Positions 11,146 through 21,292 of a stretch of DNA of 64,000 nt are shown piece after piece. The DNA comes from Opitutales bacterium (GTDB lineage Bacteria > Verrucomicrobiota > Verrucomicrobiia > Opitutales > UBA2987). The stretch covers positions 1 through 64,000 of the forward strand of contig JAJFLU010000045.1 in the NCBI GenBank assembly GCA_021772515.1, in the 5' to 3' direction. The translations under genes were made by a program, and so were the position numbers. The notes under the pieces are model-generated. The model was not told where the DNA came from. It saw only the letters and a program-made list of their open reading frames with translations, and made no database searches. Position 1 is the stretch's first letter. Each line of letters starts with the position of its first letter.

Positions 11146-11571
11146 AGCCGGAATCTTGAGGAATTAACCTGAAATTACTAGAACTTATCTCAAATTCGCG
11201 GATGAATGATGTTTGTAGCGCCACGGTGGCAGATGCCAGGCGGCTTTGTCTCCCGACGGGCTGACGCCCTTCGGGTGCAAACCAACGCCGCAGGTGCTAC
11301 GGTGCCGCACAAATCCTTCGGACAGAGGCAAATATGAGTTTGAGCGGCGTTCCGGCGGGTCAGCAGGGCTTCCAGCCCTGCAAGCCCTGTCGCGCCTTGC
11401 TCCAAACAAATATTTGCTCTCTGCATCATCATCATCGAAATTGAGATAGGTTCTTGAAATATCTTCCGTCCACGCACTTTGATTTCGGGCCGATCACAAC
11501 AATCAGTTTCCCTCGAATGGTATAATATTGACACTTAATTGAGAAACTACCGTTTTATTGTGGTTTTCCTC

Positions 11572-12807
11572 ATGTTGGATAGCCGCATAGTGATCACTGG
11601 TTTGGGCCTGACCGCGCCCAATGGCAACAGCCTGTCCGAGTTTCGGCAAAACCTTCTCGCCGGGGTGGCCAAAATCGAGGTGCTCGACATGCGCTATATG
11701 GGGCCGGTGCCTGCGGGGGTTTGCCATTTCGAGGCCAAGAAATACCAGAAGCGAAAGGAGATTCGCAACGGCACCCGCGCCGGCAGCATCGGTATCTACT
11801 GCTCCCGCGAAGCCCTCCAAAACTGCGGTCTCGATTGGGAATCTTTCGACAAATCCCGCGCGGGCATATATTTTGGCATCACCGAGCACGGCAATGTCGA
11901 GACCGAGAATGAGGTTTTTAACATTTCCAAATACGATTACGATACCCGTTTCTGGAGCCACCACCACAACCCCCGCACCGTCGCCAACAATCCTGCCGGT
12001 GAGGTCTCCATTAACCTCGGTGTGACGGGTCCACACTATACCATCGGGGCCGCCTGCGCCGCCGGTAACGCCGGAATTATCCAGGGTTGCCAGATGCTTC
12101 GGTTGGGCGAAGTCGATTTCGCATTCGCGGGAGGAATCAGTGAGAGCATCCAGACTTTTGGTATATTTGCCGGATTCAAAAGCCAGGGAGCATTGGCTAC
12201 CCATGAAGATCCCAATAAAGCGAGCCGCCCCTTCGATGTGGGGCGCAACGGCATCGTAGTGAGCGAGGGAGGCGCCGTTTATACCCTCGAACGGCTGGTA
12301 GATGCCCTGGCTCGAAATGCTCCCATTTTGGGTGAAATCGCCGGGTATCGCATCAATTCCGATGCCGGAGACGCCGTCTTGCCCGATGCTGTTCGGCAAA
12401 CTGAGTGCGTGCGTGCCGCTCTTTCCAAAGCCGGTCTCCAACCGGGTGAAATCGATATCGTAAACACCCATGCCACGGCCACTCCTCAGGGAGACATACA
12501 GGAATGTCGGGCCCTCCGGGAGGTTTTCACAGATTGCCCGAACACCTATTTCAACAACACCAAAAGCTACATCGGCCACGCCATGGGGGCCGCCGGGGCA
12601 TTGGAGCTTGCCGGAAATATACCGGCTTTTGAAGATTTGACCGTGCACCCAACAATCAACGTCGATGAGCTTGACGAAGAGTGCAAATTGCCCAACTTGG
12701 TGGTTGGCGATCCAGTAAAGATCGAAAAAGTCGATTATATCCTGAATAACTCCTTCGGGATGCTCGGGATCAATTCCTGCTTGATTATTAAAAGATTTAC
12801 AGATTAA
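11572..12807 (+). CDS. Beta-ketoacyl-ACP synthase (KAS II / FabF-like)
   Basis: GAACAAGNAGI active-site Cys region, NTHATATPQGD, NNTKSYIGHAMGAAGALE. Confidence 0.92.
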   Translation: MLDSRIVITGLGLTAPNGNSLSEFRQNLLAGVAKIEVLDMRYMGPVPAGVCHFEAKKYQKRKEIRNGTRAGSIGIYCSREALQNCGLDWESFDKSRAGIYFGITEHGNVETENEVFNISKYDYDTRFWSHHHNPRTVANNPAGEVSINLGVTGPHYTIGAACAAGNAGIIQGCQMLRLGEVDFAFAGGISESIQTFGIFAGFKSQGALATHEDPNKASRPFDVGRNGIVVSEGGAVYTLERLVDALARNAPILGEIAGYRINSDAGDAVLPDAVRQTECVRAALSKAGLQPGEIDIVNTHATATPQGDIQECRALREVFTDCPNTYFNNTKSYIGHAMGAAGALELAGNIPAFEDLTVHPTINVDELDEECKLPNLVVGDPVKIEKVDYILNNSFGMLGINSCLIIKRFTD

Positions 12808-12834
12808 AGATTATACTTTATTAACTCCCCGCTT

Positions 12835-13092
12835 ATGACAAATGAAGATGCCCAAAGACTCGTGCTGGAAATTATCGCGGAAATAGCCCCCGATGAAGAC
12901 CTCAGCGACGTCAAACCCGAGATCAACCTGCGTGACCAGTTGGATCTCGATTCTATGGACTTTTTGGACATTGTCATGGAATTACGGAAAAAATATAACA
13001 TCGAGGTGCCGGAGGAAGATTATCCACATTTGGCCTCACTCGACAGTTGTTCCAAGTATTTGATTCCGAAATTTAAATCCGTAAGCGCCTGA
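12835..13092 (+). CDS. Acyl carrier protein
   Basis: LRDQLDLDSMDFLDIVMELRKKYNIEVPEED, with DSMD phosphopantetheine site. Confidence 0.93.
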   Translation: MTNEDAQRLVLEIIAEIAPDEDLSDVKPEINLRDQLDLDSMDFLDIVMELRKKYNIEVPEEDYPHLASLDSCSKYLIPKFKSVSA

Positions 13093-13130
13093 ACGGCCCC
13101 GAATCCGTTGGCCGAGGGGCCATTTCCCCT

Positions 13131-14555
13131 GTGGAAATTCCTTCAAACTCCCATTTTGAAACGGTCATAATCGGCGCCGGTATGTCCGGTTTGGCGGCGG
13201 GAATCCGATTGGCGCTTTTCGGGCACAAGGTGTTGATTCTGGAACGGCATAATGCCCCCGGCGGCCTCAACAGCTTTTACAGCTTCGATGGCCGAAAATT
13301 CGATGTCGGCCTCCACGCGGTCACCAATTACGTGGAAAAAGGCGTCAAGGGAACTCCGCTGGGCAAGCTCTTCCGGCAACTGCGCATCCGGCGCGAGGAT
13401 TTCGGTCTATGCCCCCAAATGGGCTCACGGGTATCCTTTCCGGGGATCGACCTTCGATTTACGAATGACGTCGCGGTGCTTCAATCCGAAATTGAGCGGG
13501 AGTTCCCCCGGCAAATCGATAATTTTCGCCAACTTGTCCGCGAAATCGAGACCCATGATCCCTTTCGACTGGACGACATAGAAACCTCAGCCCGTGAAAC
13601 TGTGGCCCGCTTTATCACCGATCCGCTGTTGCTGGATATGCTGTTTTGCCCCCTCATGTATTATGGCAGCGCGCGGGAGATGGATATGGATTTCGGGCAA
13701 TTTGCGATCATGTTCAAATCGATTTACCTCGAAGGATTTGCCCGGCCCTTTGATGGCGTGAGGCGGATTATCCGCGTCTTGCTGGCCCGTTATCGTGATT
13801 TGGGGGGCGAGCGAAAAATGAAATGCGGGGTGCGGAAAATTCACACCTCAAACGGGCGCGCCCATGAACTTTTGCTCGACGACGGCCAAACGATTACCGC
13901 CGATCATGTGCTATCCTCCATCGGGCGGGTGGAAACCGAGCGTCTCTGCGACGACCTTCCTCCCGAATCGGGGAAGGCCAATATCGGGAGGCTTTCGTTT
14001 ATCGAAACGATCAATATCTTCGATAGACAGCCCGCGGAGCTTGGTTGGGAGGATACCATCATATTTTTCAACGACCACGAGCGCTTCATTTACGCCCGCC
14101 CGGAGGATTTGGTCGATCCACGAAGCGGAGTCATTTGTTTTCCCAATAACTACCAATATGGCTCCGGGCAGACCTTGGCCGAAGGGGTTTTCCGGGTCAC
14201 CTGCATGGCCGATTTCGATGGCTGGAGCGCACTCCATGAAACGGAATACCGAGCGGCGAAAAAAATCTGGCACGAAAAATTGGCCCACAAAGCCATGGAA
14301 TTCCTGAAACCAGTCCCCCCGAAAACACTGGACGATTGCACCATCTACCGGGATATGTTCACCCCCCGGACCATCAAGAAATACACCGGCCACTTGGGAG
14401 GCGCAGTTTACGGAGCGTCCGAAAAAGTTAAAAACGGGCACACCCACCTGCAAAACCTTTACCTCTGCGGGACCGACCAGGGATTTCTCGGTATCATCGG
14501 GGCCATGCTGAGCGGCATATCCATGGCCAACTATCACATCCTGAGAAAAACATGA
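13131..14555 (+). CDS. FAD-dependent oxidoreductase, phytoene desaturase / retinol saturase-like (CrtI superfamily)
   Basis: VIIGAGMSGLAAGIRLALFGHKVLILERHNAPGGLNSFY dinucleotide-binding motif; C-terminal GGAVYGASEKVKNGHTHLQNLYLCGTDQGFLGIIGAMLSG. Confidence 0.9.
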   Translation: MEIPSNSHFETVIIGAGMSGLAAGIRLALFGHKVLILERHNAPGGLNSFYSFDGRKFDVGLHAVTNYVEKGVKGTPLGKLFRQLRIRREDFGLCPQMGSRVSFPGIDLRFTNDVAVLQSEIEREFPRQIDNFRQLVREIETHDPFRLDDIETSARETVARFITDPLLLDMLFCPLMYYGSAREMDMDFGQFAIMFKSIYLEGFARPFDGVRRIIRVLLARYRDLGGERKMKCGVRKIHTSNGRAHELLLDDGQTITADHVLSSIGRVETERLCDDLPPESGKANIGRLSFIETINIFDRQPAELGWEDTIIFFNDHERFIYARPEDLVDPRSGVICFPNNYQYGSGQTLAEGVFRVTCMADFDGWSALHETEYRAAKKIWHEKLAHKAMEFLKPVPPKTLDDCTIYRDMFTPRTIKKYTGHLGGAVYGASEKVKNGHTHLQNLYLCGTDQGFLGIIGAMLSGISMANYHILRKT

Positions 14556-14750
14556 GGGGAAAAGGGAGGATTCTGGAAGGGGAGGATTTGGTTCGGGGGT
14601 TATTGGTGGGCTCGGTATTACTGAAAATATGTAATTTTGCCAAAAACATTGCCGAAATATGCCGTTTTTGGGGTATTTTTGGCCATTTTGACTCTTTGGC
14701 TTAATTTTAAATTTTTGCCTAAAAGATTTGTAACTCGTTGATTATCAAAA

Positions 14751-14836
14751 TGGTGGTGGGAGCAGGATTTGAACCTGCGAACGGTTACCCGAACGGATTT
14801 ACAGTCCGCGCCCTTTAGCCACTTGGATATCCCACC
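14751..14836 (-). tRNA. tRNA-Tyr (GTA anticodon)
   Basis: Reverse complement GGTGGGATATCCAAGTGGCTAAAGGGCGCGGACTGTAAATCCG...GGTTCAAATCCTGCTCCCACCACCA; class II long variable arm, GTA anticodon. Confidence 0.93.
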
Positions 14837-15132
14837 GTGCACTTTGTGCGTCCTTATGAAGGAAATAGGGTAAATTATGGGTTGGCGGGGGTTTGCCAAG
14901 TCTTTTTTACCGAAATTCGGAGAGATGTCGGTAATGCTGCAATTGCGGCGAAGCATGGTGGTGGGAAATGCGCCTTCGATCTCGGAGTAAACCTCAAATT
15001 TCGCAGATAAACACAGTTATTATTTTAAAATGTCAGTTGGTTGTTTTTAGGAGTTATCGGCTTTTCAATTGTGGTATTTGGGGTAGGTAACGCCAGAGGT
15101 TTTTGTTTTCTTTGGGTTTTTTGGTGGGGGTT

Positions 15133-15852
15133 TTAGAGGATTCCTGAGTCGGTGAAACTGTAGTAGCCTTTGCCGGTGGGGTCGCTTTTGGGCCGCCCGA
15201 CGATGACGTGGTCGAGCAGGTCGATTTCGACGGTCTTGGCGGCTTCCCGGAGGACGCGTGTGATCTGGAGATCGGCGCTGCTGGGCGAGGGGTCGCCGCT
15301 GGGGTGGTTGTGGGCACAGATAATGCCCGATGCGCTCAGTCGGATCGCTTCGCGGTAAACTTCGCGGGGGTGGACGAGGCTGTTTGAGGCGGTTCCCGAG
15401 GTGACTTCAATACGCTTGATGAGCCGATTTTTGCGGTTGAGGCAGAGAACCCAGAATTTTTCGACCTCAAGGCCGGCGGCGAGGGGGGCGAAATATTCGT
15501 AAACCCCTTTCGGGGTGGTGAAGTTTGGCGGATTTTCCTTGTCGTCCAATAGTACGCGGCGCGCCATTTCCATAACGGTAATAAGCTGTAATGCCTTTAC
15601 CCTGCCGATTCCGTTGAGCTTTTTAAAATCGGATTCCGACCAGGTGAGAAGACCGGCCAGGGAGCCTGCCTCGGAGATGATTCGGGTGGAGAGTGAGAGG
15701 ACATCCAGTTCTTTGCTGCCGCTGCGCAGGAGCATGGCCAAAAGTTCGGTATCGCTGAGGGCGGCGGGGCCGTGTTTTTCAAGCCTCTCCTGGGGGCGTT
15801 CGTTTACGGCCAGGTCCCTGAGGCGAAGGGGGGCGGAATATTTCTCACTCAT
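15133..15852 (-). CDS. radC: RadC-family protein (JAB/MPN domain)
   Basis: RERLEKHGPAALSDTELLAMLLRSG, HNHPSGDPSPSSADLQITR, DHVIVG. Confidence 0.95.
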   Translation of the reverse strand: MSEKYSAPLRLRDLAVNERPQERLEKHGPAALSDTELLAMLLRSGSKELDVLSLSTRIISEAGSLAGLLTWSESDFKKLNGIGRVKALQLITVMEMARRVLLDDKENPPNFTTPKGVYEYFAPLAAGLEVEKFWVLCLNRKNRLIKRIEVTSGTASNSLVHPREVYREAIRLSASGIICAHNHPSGDPSPSSADLQITRVLREAAKTVEIDLLDHVIVGRPKSDPTGKGYYSFTDSGIL

Positions 15853-15906
15853 TAATCCGCCAGTGGCTGGGTGGAGGTGTCTGTGTCAGGTGTCGGGGCA
15901 CCGGGA

Positions 15907-16905
15907 TCAATAATATTTGACGAAGGCGTCTTTGCGGAGGCGTTCTTTCCAGCGTTTCTGTGCTTGGCGGGCTAATTTTCCGGCCAGGATATCCTCGATG
16001 CGATCACGAACTTCATCGAGAGGCTGGATGCCTTCTTCGCGCCGGGCTTCGACGTAAAGGATGAAAATCTGTTGGCCGAGAGGAATAGGTTCGCTGTAAG
16101 TTTTCGTTTGAAGGGAAAAAGCGACATCGCTCAATTCTTCGCGCAGATCCGGACGATTGATCCAACTCCAGTCGCCGCCCCGTTTACGCCGGGAATCCTG
16201 GCTGTAATTTTCCGCAACCTTCGCGAAATCGGCCCCGGAAGCGAGCTCAGCCATCACCTTGTCGGCGGTTTGGCGGAGTAAGTCGCTACTTTCGTCGGCA
16301 AAAGGTTTTAGCATAATCAGCCGTAAGTGAACGCTTTCTTCCTGGTAAAAATGAATTTTATTCTGGTTGTAAAAATCTGCTATTTTCTCGGGACTGATCT
16401 CCGATTGAGATTTGCGCATTTGCTGGGTCATGACGCTGACAATGATCTGTTCCTCGAGTTCTTTACGGAATTCCCGGGGATTTTTTCCCTCCCTGCGCAG
16501 GCTTTCGAGAAACTCCAACCTCTTTCCGCCAAAATCCTCGATCAAGATGCGGTCATATTCGTTTTCGATATAGGAGCGAGGAATCACGCGCTCTTCTTCA
16601 CTTTGGAAATCCTTGATAATGAGAATCTTGTCGACAAGGCTCTGCAAAACTTCGAGGTAGAGCTCCTCCATCTTTCGCTCAAATTCAGCGGCGCTTCTGG
16701 ATTCCGCCCGAATCTGCCCGATGAGTTGGGACATCTGGCGTCGAATTTCCTCGTAAGTGATGATGCGGTCTTCCACCACGGCGGCGATGCCATGTTTGAG
16801 GGGAGGTTCCCAAATGTTGTGAACGGTTTGTGCGGCCAGCGGGGAGAAAATCGCCAAGGTGGACAACACCCATAGAAGTAGAAAACGGTTTGTTGAGAAA
16901 TGCAT
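15907..16905 (-). CDS. SurA-like peptidylprolyl isomerase (parvulin)
   Basis: Signal peptide, SurA N-like region (VNDRIITYEEI-type), GGDWSWINRPDLREELSDVAFSLQTKTYSEPIPLGQQIFILYVE parvulin motif. Confidence 0.85.
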   Translation of the reverse strand: MHFSTNRFLLLWVLSTLAIFSPLAAQTVHNIWEPPLKHGIAAVVEDRIITYEEIRRQMSQLIGQIRAESRSAAEFERKMEELYLEVLQSLVDKILIIKDFQSEEERVIPRSYIENEYDRILIEDFGGKRLEFLESLRREGKNPREFRKELEEQIIVSVMTQQMRKSQSEISPEKIADFYNQNKIHFYQEESVHLRLIMLKPFADESSDLLRQTADKVMAELASGADFAKVAENYSQDSRRKRGGDWSWINRPDLREELSDVAFSLQTKTYSEPIPLGQQIFILYVEARREEGIQPLDEVRDRIEDILAGKLARQAQKRWKERLRKDAFVKYY

Positions 16906-17660
16906 CTTTAAAAGCTCTAGTTTTGGCATAGACTGGATAAGATAAGGCCTAAGCCTATGACCAGTCTTAATCAATTTTTAATTAATCGAACCGGGTAAAT
17001 CTTAATAGGGCGAAAGGTAGGGAGGTCAAGGCGATAATCAGACACGCGATTACCCTGGAAGTTGCCCGAAATGGGAAAATTTTTTTAACACATTGAACAA
17101 CAAACACCCCGCGCCTGGAAACGCGATTGTGACAACGGCGCCCATTCGCGGATGGGTTGAAAAATTTGAAGAAGCCCTCGCTTCATCCGCCTGTAGCGTC
17201 GAAATCTGCGATTTTACAAAACATTGGCATTTAAGTCGGGTTTTCATAATAGTGAACATAAAAACATAGTATACGAACGGACACAAGCTTTTTTTAAAAA
17301 AAGTTCATTATAATATTTCCTGTTAACTCATCCTTTCCATCAATCGGATAACGCTACACAAACGAGTCATTGCTCAAACCACGTCTTGAAACCCCATTTT
17401 CCCATATCCATTGACCATTTTCCACCCTCCCTCACCCCGTATCTCAAAACTCAGGTGGAATCGGCTGTCCCCAGCGCGTTTTTCTTGCGCTCATTCGCTG
17501 CCAATCCTCAAGTCCCCCACTAGGGAAACCTGTCTCCTGACACCCTCTTCACCCATCCTATCCTACATCAAGCATCTGGCATCACTCAACCATCCATCCC
17601 AAGTCCCGATTATGCGTCTTTTGAGTCTTTTGAACCAATACTGCACCGAAGTGACGTGTC

Positions 17661-18269
17661 GTGCCACTCGTTAGCGGCAAATCCTCTCAGTGGCCTTCGC
17701 CTATTCGTGAGAAACATTATTTATGCAATCCGAATCAACAAAGTTACCCCTTTACCTCTCCCCTTGATTTCATTTACAACCGCAAGATTCAAGCATTGAC
17801 CCTATTAGTCTCCCTCGTGGCGGCCGATTTGCTCAACGACCGGGTGGTGCCCTGGTTTGAACAGCAAGGGCTGCCCTTGTTACGCATCCTGACCGACCGG
17901 GGGACCGAATACTGCGGCAACCGCGAGCATCACGAATACCAACTCTACCTGGCCATAGAGGACATCGATCACAGCAAAACGCGGGCCCGGCGGTCCCAAA
18001 GCAATAGCATCTGCGAACGCTTCCACAAAACGATACAACATGAGTTTTACAACATTGCCTTTCGCAAGAAAACCTATCACAGTGTGGAGGAACTGCAACA
18101 AGACCTCGATGGGTGGATAGACTACTACAACGAACAAAGGCCTCATTCGGGTCGATATTGCTACGGCAAAACGCCCCTGCAGACCTTTGCCGACTCAAGA
18201 CATCTAGCGGAAGAAAAAATGCTTGATAACCCTACAATCAACAACGCCCTGCAAACCGCTGTCAGTTAA
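17661..18269 (+). pseudogene. IS481/IS3-type transposase fragment (integrase catalytic core, 5' missing)
   Basis: ILTDRGTEYCG, THARRSQSN-like SKTRARRSQSNSICERFHKTIQHEFY, DLDGWIDYYNEQRPHSGRYCYGKTP; no intact N-terminal HTH upstream. Confidence 0.85.
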
Positions 18270-18289
18270 CTCTAACTTGTCAGGTCAAG

Positions 18290-18715
18290 TTGCAGCAACG
18301 CAAAAAGCCCCGGCGTCGGTCCCTGCCCGATCATCTGGAGGTCGAAGAGATCATCATCGAACCCGCAGAGGTCAAAGCGCAACCGCAACAATGGCGCTGT
18401 ATCGACCAGGAGGTGACCGAGGAGCTGGATCTGGTTCCGGCCAAGTTTATCAAACGCCTTTACATCCGCAAAAAGTATGTCTCCAGGCAACGTCCCACCG
18501 AAGCGCCGGTGATCGGGCCTCTACCCTCGCGGCTGATCGAAAAGGGGATTCCCGGAGCGGGGCTGTTGGTGCACATTTTATTGAGCAAATATGCCGACCA
18601 CCTGCCGTTGTATCGGCAGCAACGCATTTACCGGGAACGCTACGGGGTGAAACTGGCCCGTCAGAGTATGCTCGGTTGGATGAACCAGGTGGCCGAATGG
18701 CTCAACTGGCGCCCA
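18290..18715 (+). pseudogene. IS66-family transposase fragment (both ends truncated)
   Basis: RRSLPDHLEVEEIIIEP...EVTEELDLVPAKFIKRLYIRKKYV...LPSRLIEKGIPGAGLLVHILLSKYADHLPLYRQQRIYRERYGVKLARQSMLGWMNQVAEWL; then unrelated sequence. Confidence 0.85.
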
Positions 18716-18831
18716 TCAATTGGAAACCCGCACCAGCCATCGAGGACACCACTCCACCCAGATAGCCAAGACCTCCCAATCCAACCAAAACACCCCCGTC
18801 AACAAGGCACTTCACCGACCGTTTACAATTG

Positions 18832-18945
18832 AAATCTTCGTCTTCCTCCTTGTCTTTGTCTTCCTCTATTTTTGCGCAAGTGGTTGTTAATAAGAGAATA
18901 AGAACGAGGAGGATGAGCAAGACAAGAGGAAGATTTTTGAATGGC
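18832..18945. repeat. Imperfect Y-arm / AT loop / R-arm hairpin element, copy 1
   Basis: Pyrimidine-rich arm (ttcgtcttcctccttgtctttgtcttcctct), loop with gttgttaataagagaataag, purine-rich arm (aacgaggaggatgagcaagacaagaggaag); similar to 34255-34373. Confidence 0.65.
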
Positions 18946-19041
18946 GGACTGATATTATTGCCATTCACTTCCGACCGCCGTTGGCTGGACTTGACGTTGT
19001 GGTTGATTTAGGGCTTAATTATTGGTTTGGAAAATTTCCCC

Positions 19042-20853
19042 ATGGATGACGAACACAATCAGGAGGCTCCGGCCGAAAATAGTTCCGGTGAAGCGGATAG
19101 CGTCGCGGAACCGGCGCAAGTCGATCTAAGCGGCTTGCAGGGGTTTTCTATTGGTCCGAGTTGGGGCGATCCCGACTTTACCGAACGGCCAAAAAAGCTC
19201 ACGGAGATTCGCACGACCCGTGACCGGCGACCCGCTCAAAAAGGCCGTTCGAGTTTCCGTGACCGAGTGCGTCCCGACAGGCGTCCGGCCCGGCGTGAGG
19301 GAGCCCGTTCCGATGCGAGGCCCACAAGGCGGCATGAATACAGCGCGCCCTTCAAGCCGGTAATTGATGTCAGTTTTTATCCCGAAGACACTCCTTTTCG
19401 GGCTCTGTGCCAGGCTTTGAAACAATCTTGCCGGACCCATGAGCTATTTAGTATCGCCAGCCTGATCCTGGAAAAACCGGAGCGGCATGTCGTTGTCCTG
19501 CATCCACTTCCGGCGAGCGGTGACGGCCCGCGGGAGTTTTATATCTCGGTTCCCGATAAATTGCCTTTCGATTCCGAGGAGGAGGCCATTACCCATGTGA
19601 TGAAGGCGCATGTGGAACAGTTTTTCGACCTCGAAACGGTGGAAGTCGATCCTCCCAGAGGGGTTTTCAAGAGCGTAAACCGCTGCACCATAACGGGTGA
19701 TCTGCTCGGACCGCCGAATTTCCACCGCTACAGCCAGCTTGAGCAGATTCACCAGGCGACCCGTTTGCCAAAGATGAGTCTGGAGAAAATTCGATCCAAG
19801 ATCGAGACCGTGACTGAACCCGAGGCGATTGAAGAATGGCTCCAGAAAATGAAGACGCAGACCCGCTATATTCTCAAGGGTAAAAAGGAGGAAGGCAGTG
19901 AGGCGCACTTTTTTGAAACCGCCGAAAGCGCGTGGCGATACGTCCTCACGAATCAAAAGGATAAAGTGGTTGAAGCATCGATCACGGCGCGAATTCCCGG
20001 CAAACTTCTGGCTAATTTGCCTCCGGGGAGCAATATCCGGCGTTCCATCGAAGCGACTCTCGACGCGCAGCAGCGTTTTCCTCTCGTCACCGCCAATCAT
20101 CTGCGTGGCCGCCTTCGCCGTTTGCACTTTGCGGTCTATAAAAAAGGGTCCAAGGGCGTTTCTTTCGTTTGCTCGGTAAAGCGAAAAAGCCGTTCGACCA
20201 CTGACACCTTTGCCGAACCGGTGCTCGAGTTAATCGAATTTATCGAAAAGAACCCCGGCATCCATGTCTCGAAACTTGCTGAGGAATTTCTCGGCCATCC
20301 TCCAGAAAAAGACGGAGGTGAGTCGGGAGACAAAGCAAAACTCATTGAATTGGGCCAAAACCTGAGGTGGCTTGTGACCGAAGGCTATGTGGTGGAATAC
20401 GCCGATGGCAGTCTCAATGCCTCTCCGCCCCGGACACCGCCCAAACCCAAGGCGGCAGTTGCAGCAGTAGTTGTTCAAGAGCCAAAACCGGCGCCCGAAG
20501 CACAATCCGAAATTACGGAGGAAGTTGCCGAGGAGCCCACCGCCGAAGCGCCGGAACCCATTGTCGAAGAGCCGCAGCCAGCGGAAACGCCTGAGGAATC
20601 GCCGGAACCGGAGGAAGCTCCAGCGGAAGTGACTGAACCGGAGGCAGTCATTGAAGAGGATCAAAATTCACCTGTCGAGGAAAGCGTCGAAGAACCCGAT
20701 CCCAAGACCGTTTCCGAAGAGTTGGAATCGTCGGAAATTGAAGAGAAGATTGAGGCCATTTTGGAAGATGCTCCTATCGAGCCGAGCGAGGATGCTGAAG
20801 CGGTAGTTGACAGCGAGGAATCTCCGCCCGAAAGCCCGAAAGAGGAAGCCTAG
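19042..20853 (+). CDS. Hypothetical protein with basic N-terminus and disordered Glu/Pro-rich C-terminus
   Basis: Long ORF, coherent coding; acidic EEP/PEP-rich tail after about residue 470. Confidence 0.75.
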   Translation: MDDEHNQEAPAENSSGEADSVAEPAQVDLSGLQGFSIGPSWGDPDFTERPKKLTEIRTTRDRRPAQKGRSSFRDRVRPDRRPARREGARSDARPTRRHEYSAPFKPVIDVSFYPEDTPFRALCQALKQSCRTHELFSIASLILEKPERHVVVLHPLPASGDGPREFYISVPDKLPFDSEEEAITHVMKAHVEQFFDLETVEVDPPRGVFKSVNRCTITGDLLGPPNFHRYSQLEQIHQATRLPKMSLEKIRSKIETVTEPEAIEEWLQKMKTQTRYILKGKKEEGSEAHFFETAESAWRYVLTNQKDKVVEASITARIPGKLLANLPPGSNIRRSIEATLDAQQRFPLVTANHLRGRLRRLHFAVYKKGSKGVSFVCSVKRKSRSTTDTFAEPVLELIEFIEKNPGIHVSKLAEEFLGHPPEKDGGESGDKAKLIELGQNLRWLVTEGYVVEYADGSLNASPPRTPPKPKAAVAAVVVQEPKPAPEAQSEITEEVAEEPTAEAPEPIVEEPQPAETPEESPEPEEAPAEVTEPEAVIEEDQNSPVEESVEEPDPKTVSEELESSEIEEKIEAILEDAPIEPSEDAEAVVDSEESPPESPKEEA

Positions 20854-20854
20854 C

Positions 20855-21292
20855 CTAGATTTCTTTTTGTTGGATGTGGTGTTGGTTTTCTGCGATCATG
20901 GTGAATTGCAGGGATTGGCGGTTTTTTGGTAGGTGGTGGCCGAGGTTTTGGGGCCATTCTATGGCGAGAAGGTAGGGGGAGATTAGAAATTCTTCGATTA
21001 AGAGCTCGTCGTATTGGGATTCGTTTTCCAGGCGGTAGGCGTCGAGGTGGAGGAGGTTTGTTTTGCCCCGGTAGAGGCGGTAAATGTTGTAGGTTGGGCT
21101 GGTGATGTCGTCGCTGATTCCCATGGCCCGGGCGAGACCGCGAACGAAGGTGGTTTTACCCGTGCCGAGGTCGCCGTAGAGGGCGATTGAGGTGTCTGGC
21201 GGCAGGGTTTGGGAAAAGGATGCCGCCAATTGCTCCGTTTCCTCGGCGGAATGCGTGATGATGCCGGTTTTAAGCTTTTCCGAAATGCTCAT
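20855..21292 (-). CDS. tsaE: tRNA threonylcarbamoyladenosine biosynthesis ATPase TsaE
   Basis: ALYGDLGTGKTTFVRGLARAMG, TSPTYNIYRLYRG, HLDAYRL, LLAIEWPQNL. Confidence 0.95.
   Translation of the reverse strand: MSISEKLKTGIITHSAEETEQLAASFSQTLPPDTSIALYGDLGTGKTTFVRGLARAMGISDDITSPTYNIYRLYRGKTNLLHLDAYRLENESQYDELLIEEFLISPYLLAIEWPQNLGHHLPKNRQSLQFTMIAENQHHIQQKEI

Noticed and set aside
11185-11534. Overlapping ORFs between galE and the KAS gene
   Set aside because: Mutually overlapping on both strands, no family resemblance; intergenic sequence with small palindromes (e.g. cagggcttccagccctg).
14618-14956. ORF of 112 aa on the minus strand
   Set aside because: Runs through the tRNA-Tyr gene and low-information intergenic sequence; spurious.
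18702-18968. ORF with KIEEDKDKEEDEDFN segment
   Set aside because: Charged run is the antisense reading of the pyrimidine-rich repeat arm; not a supported gene.
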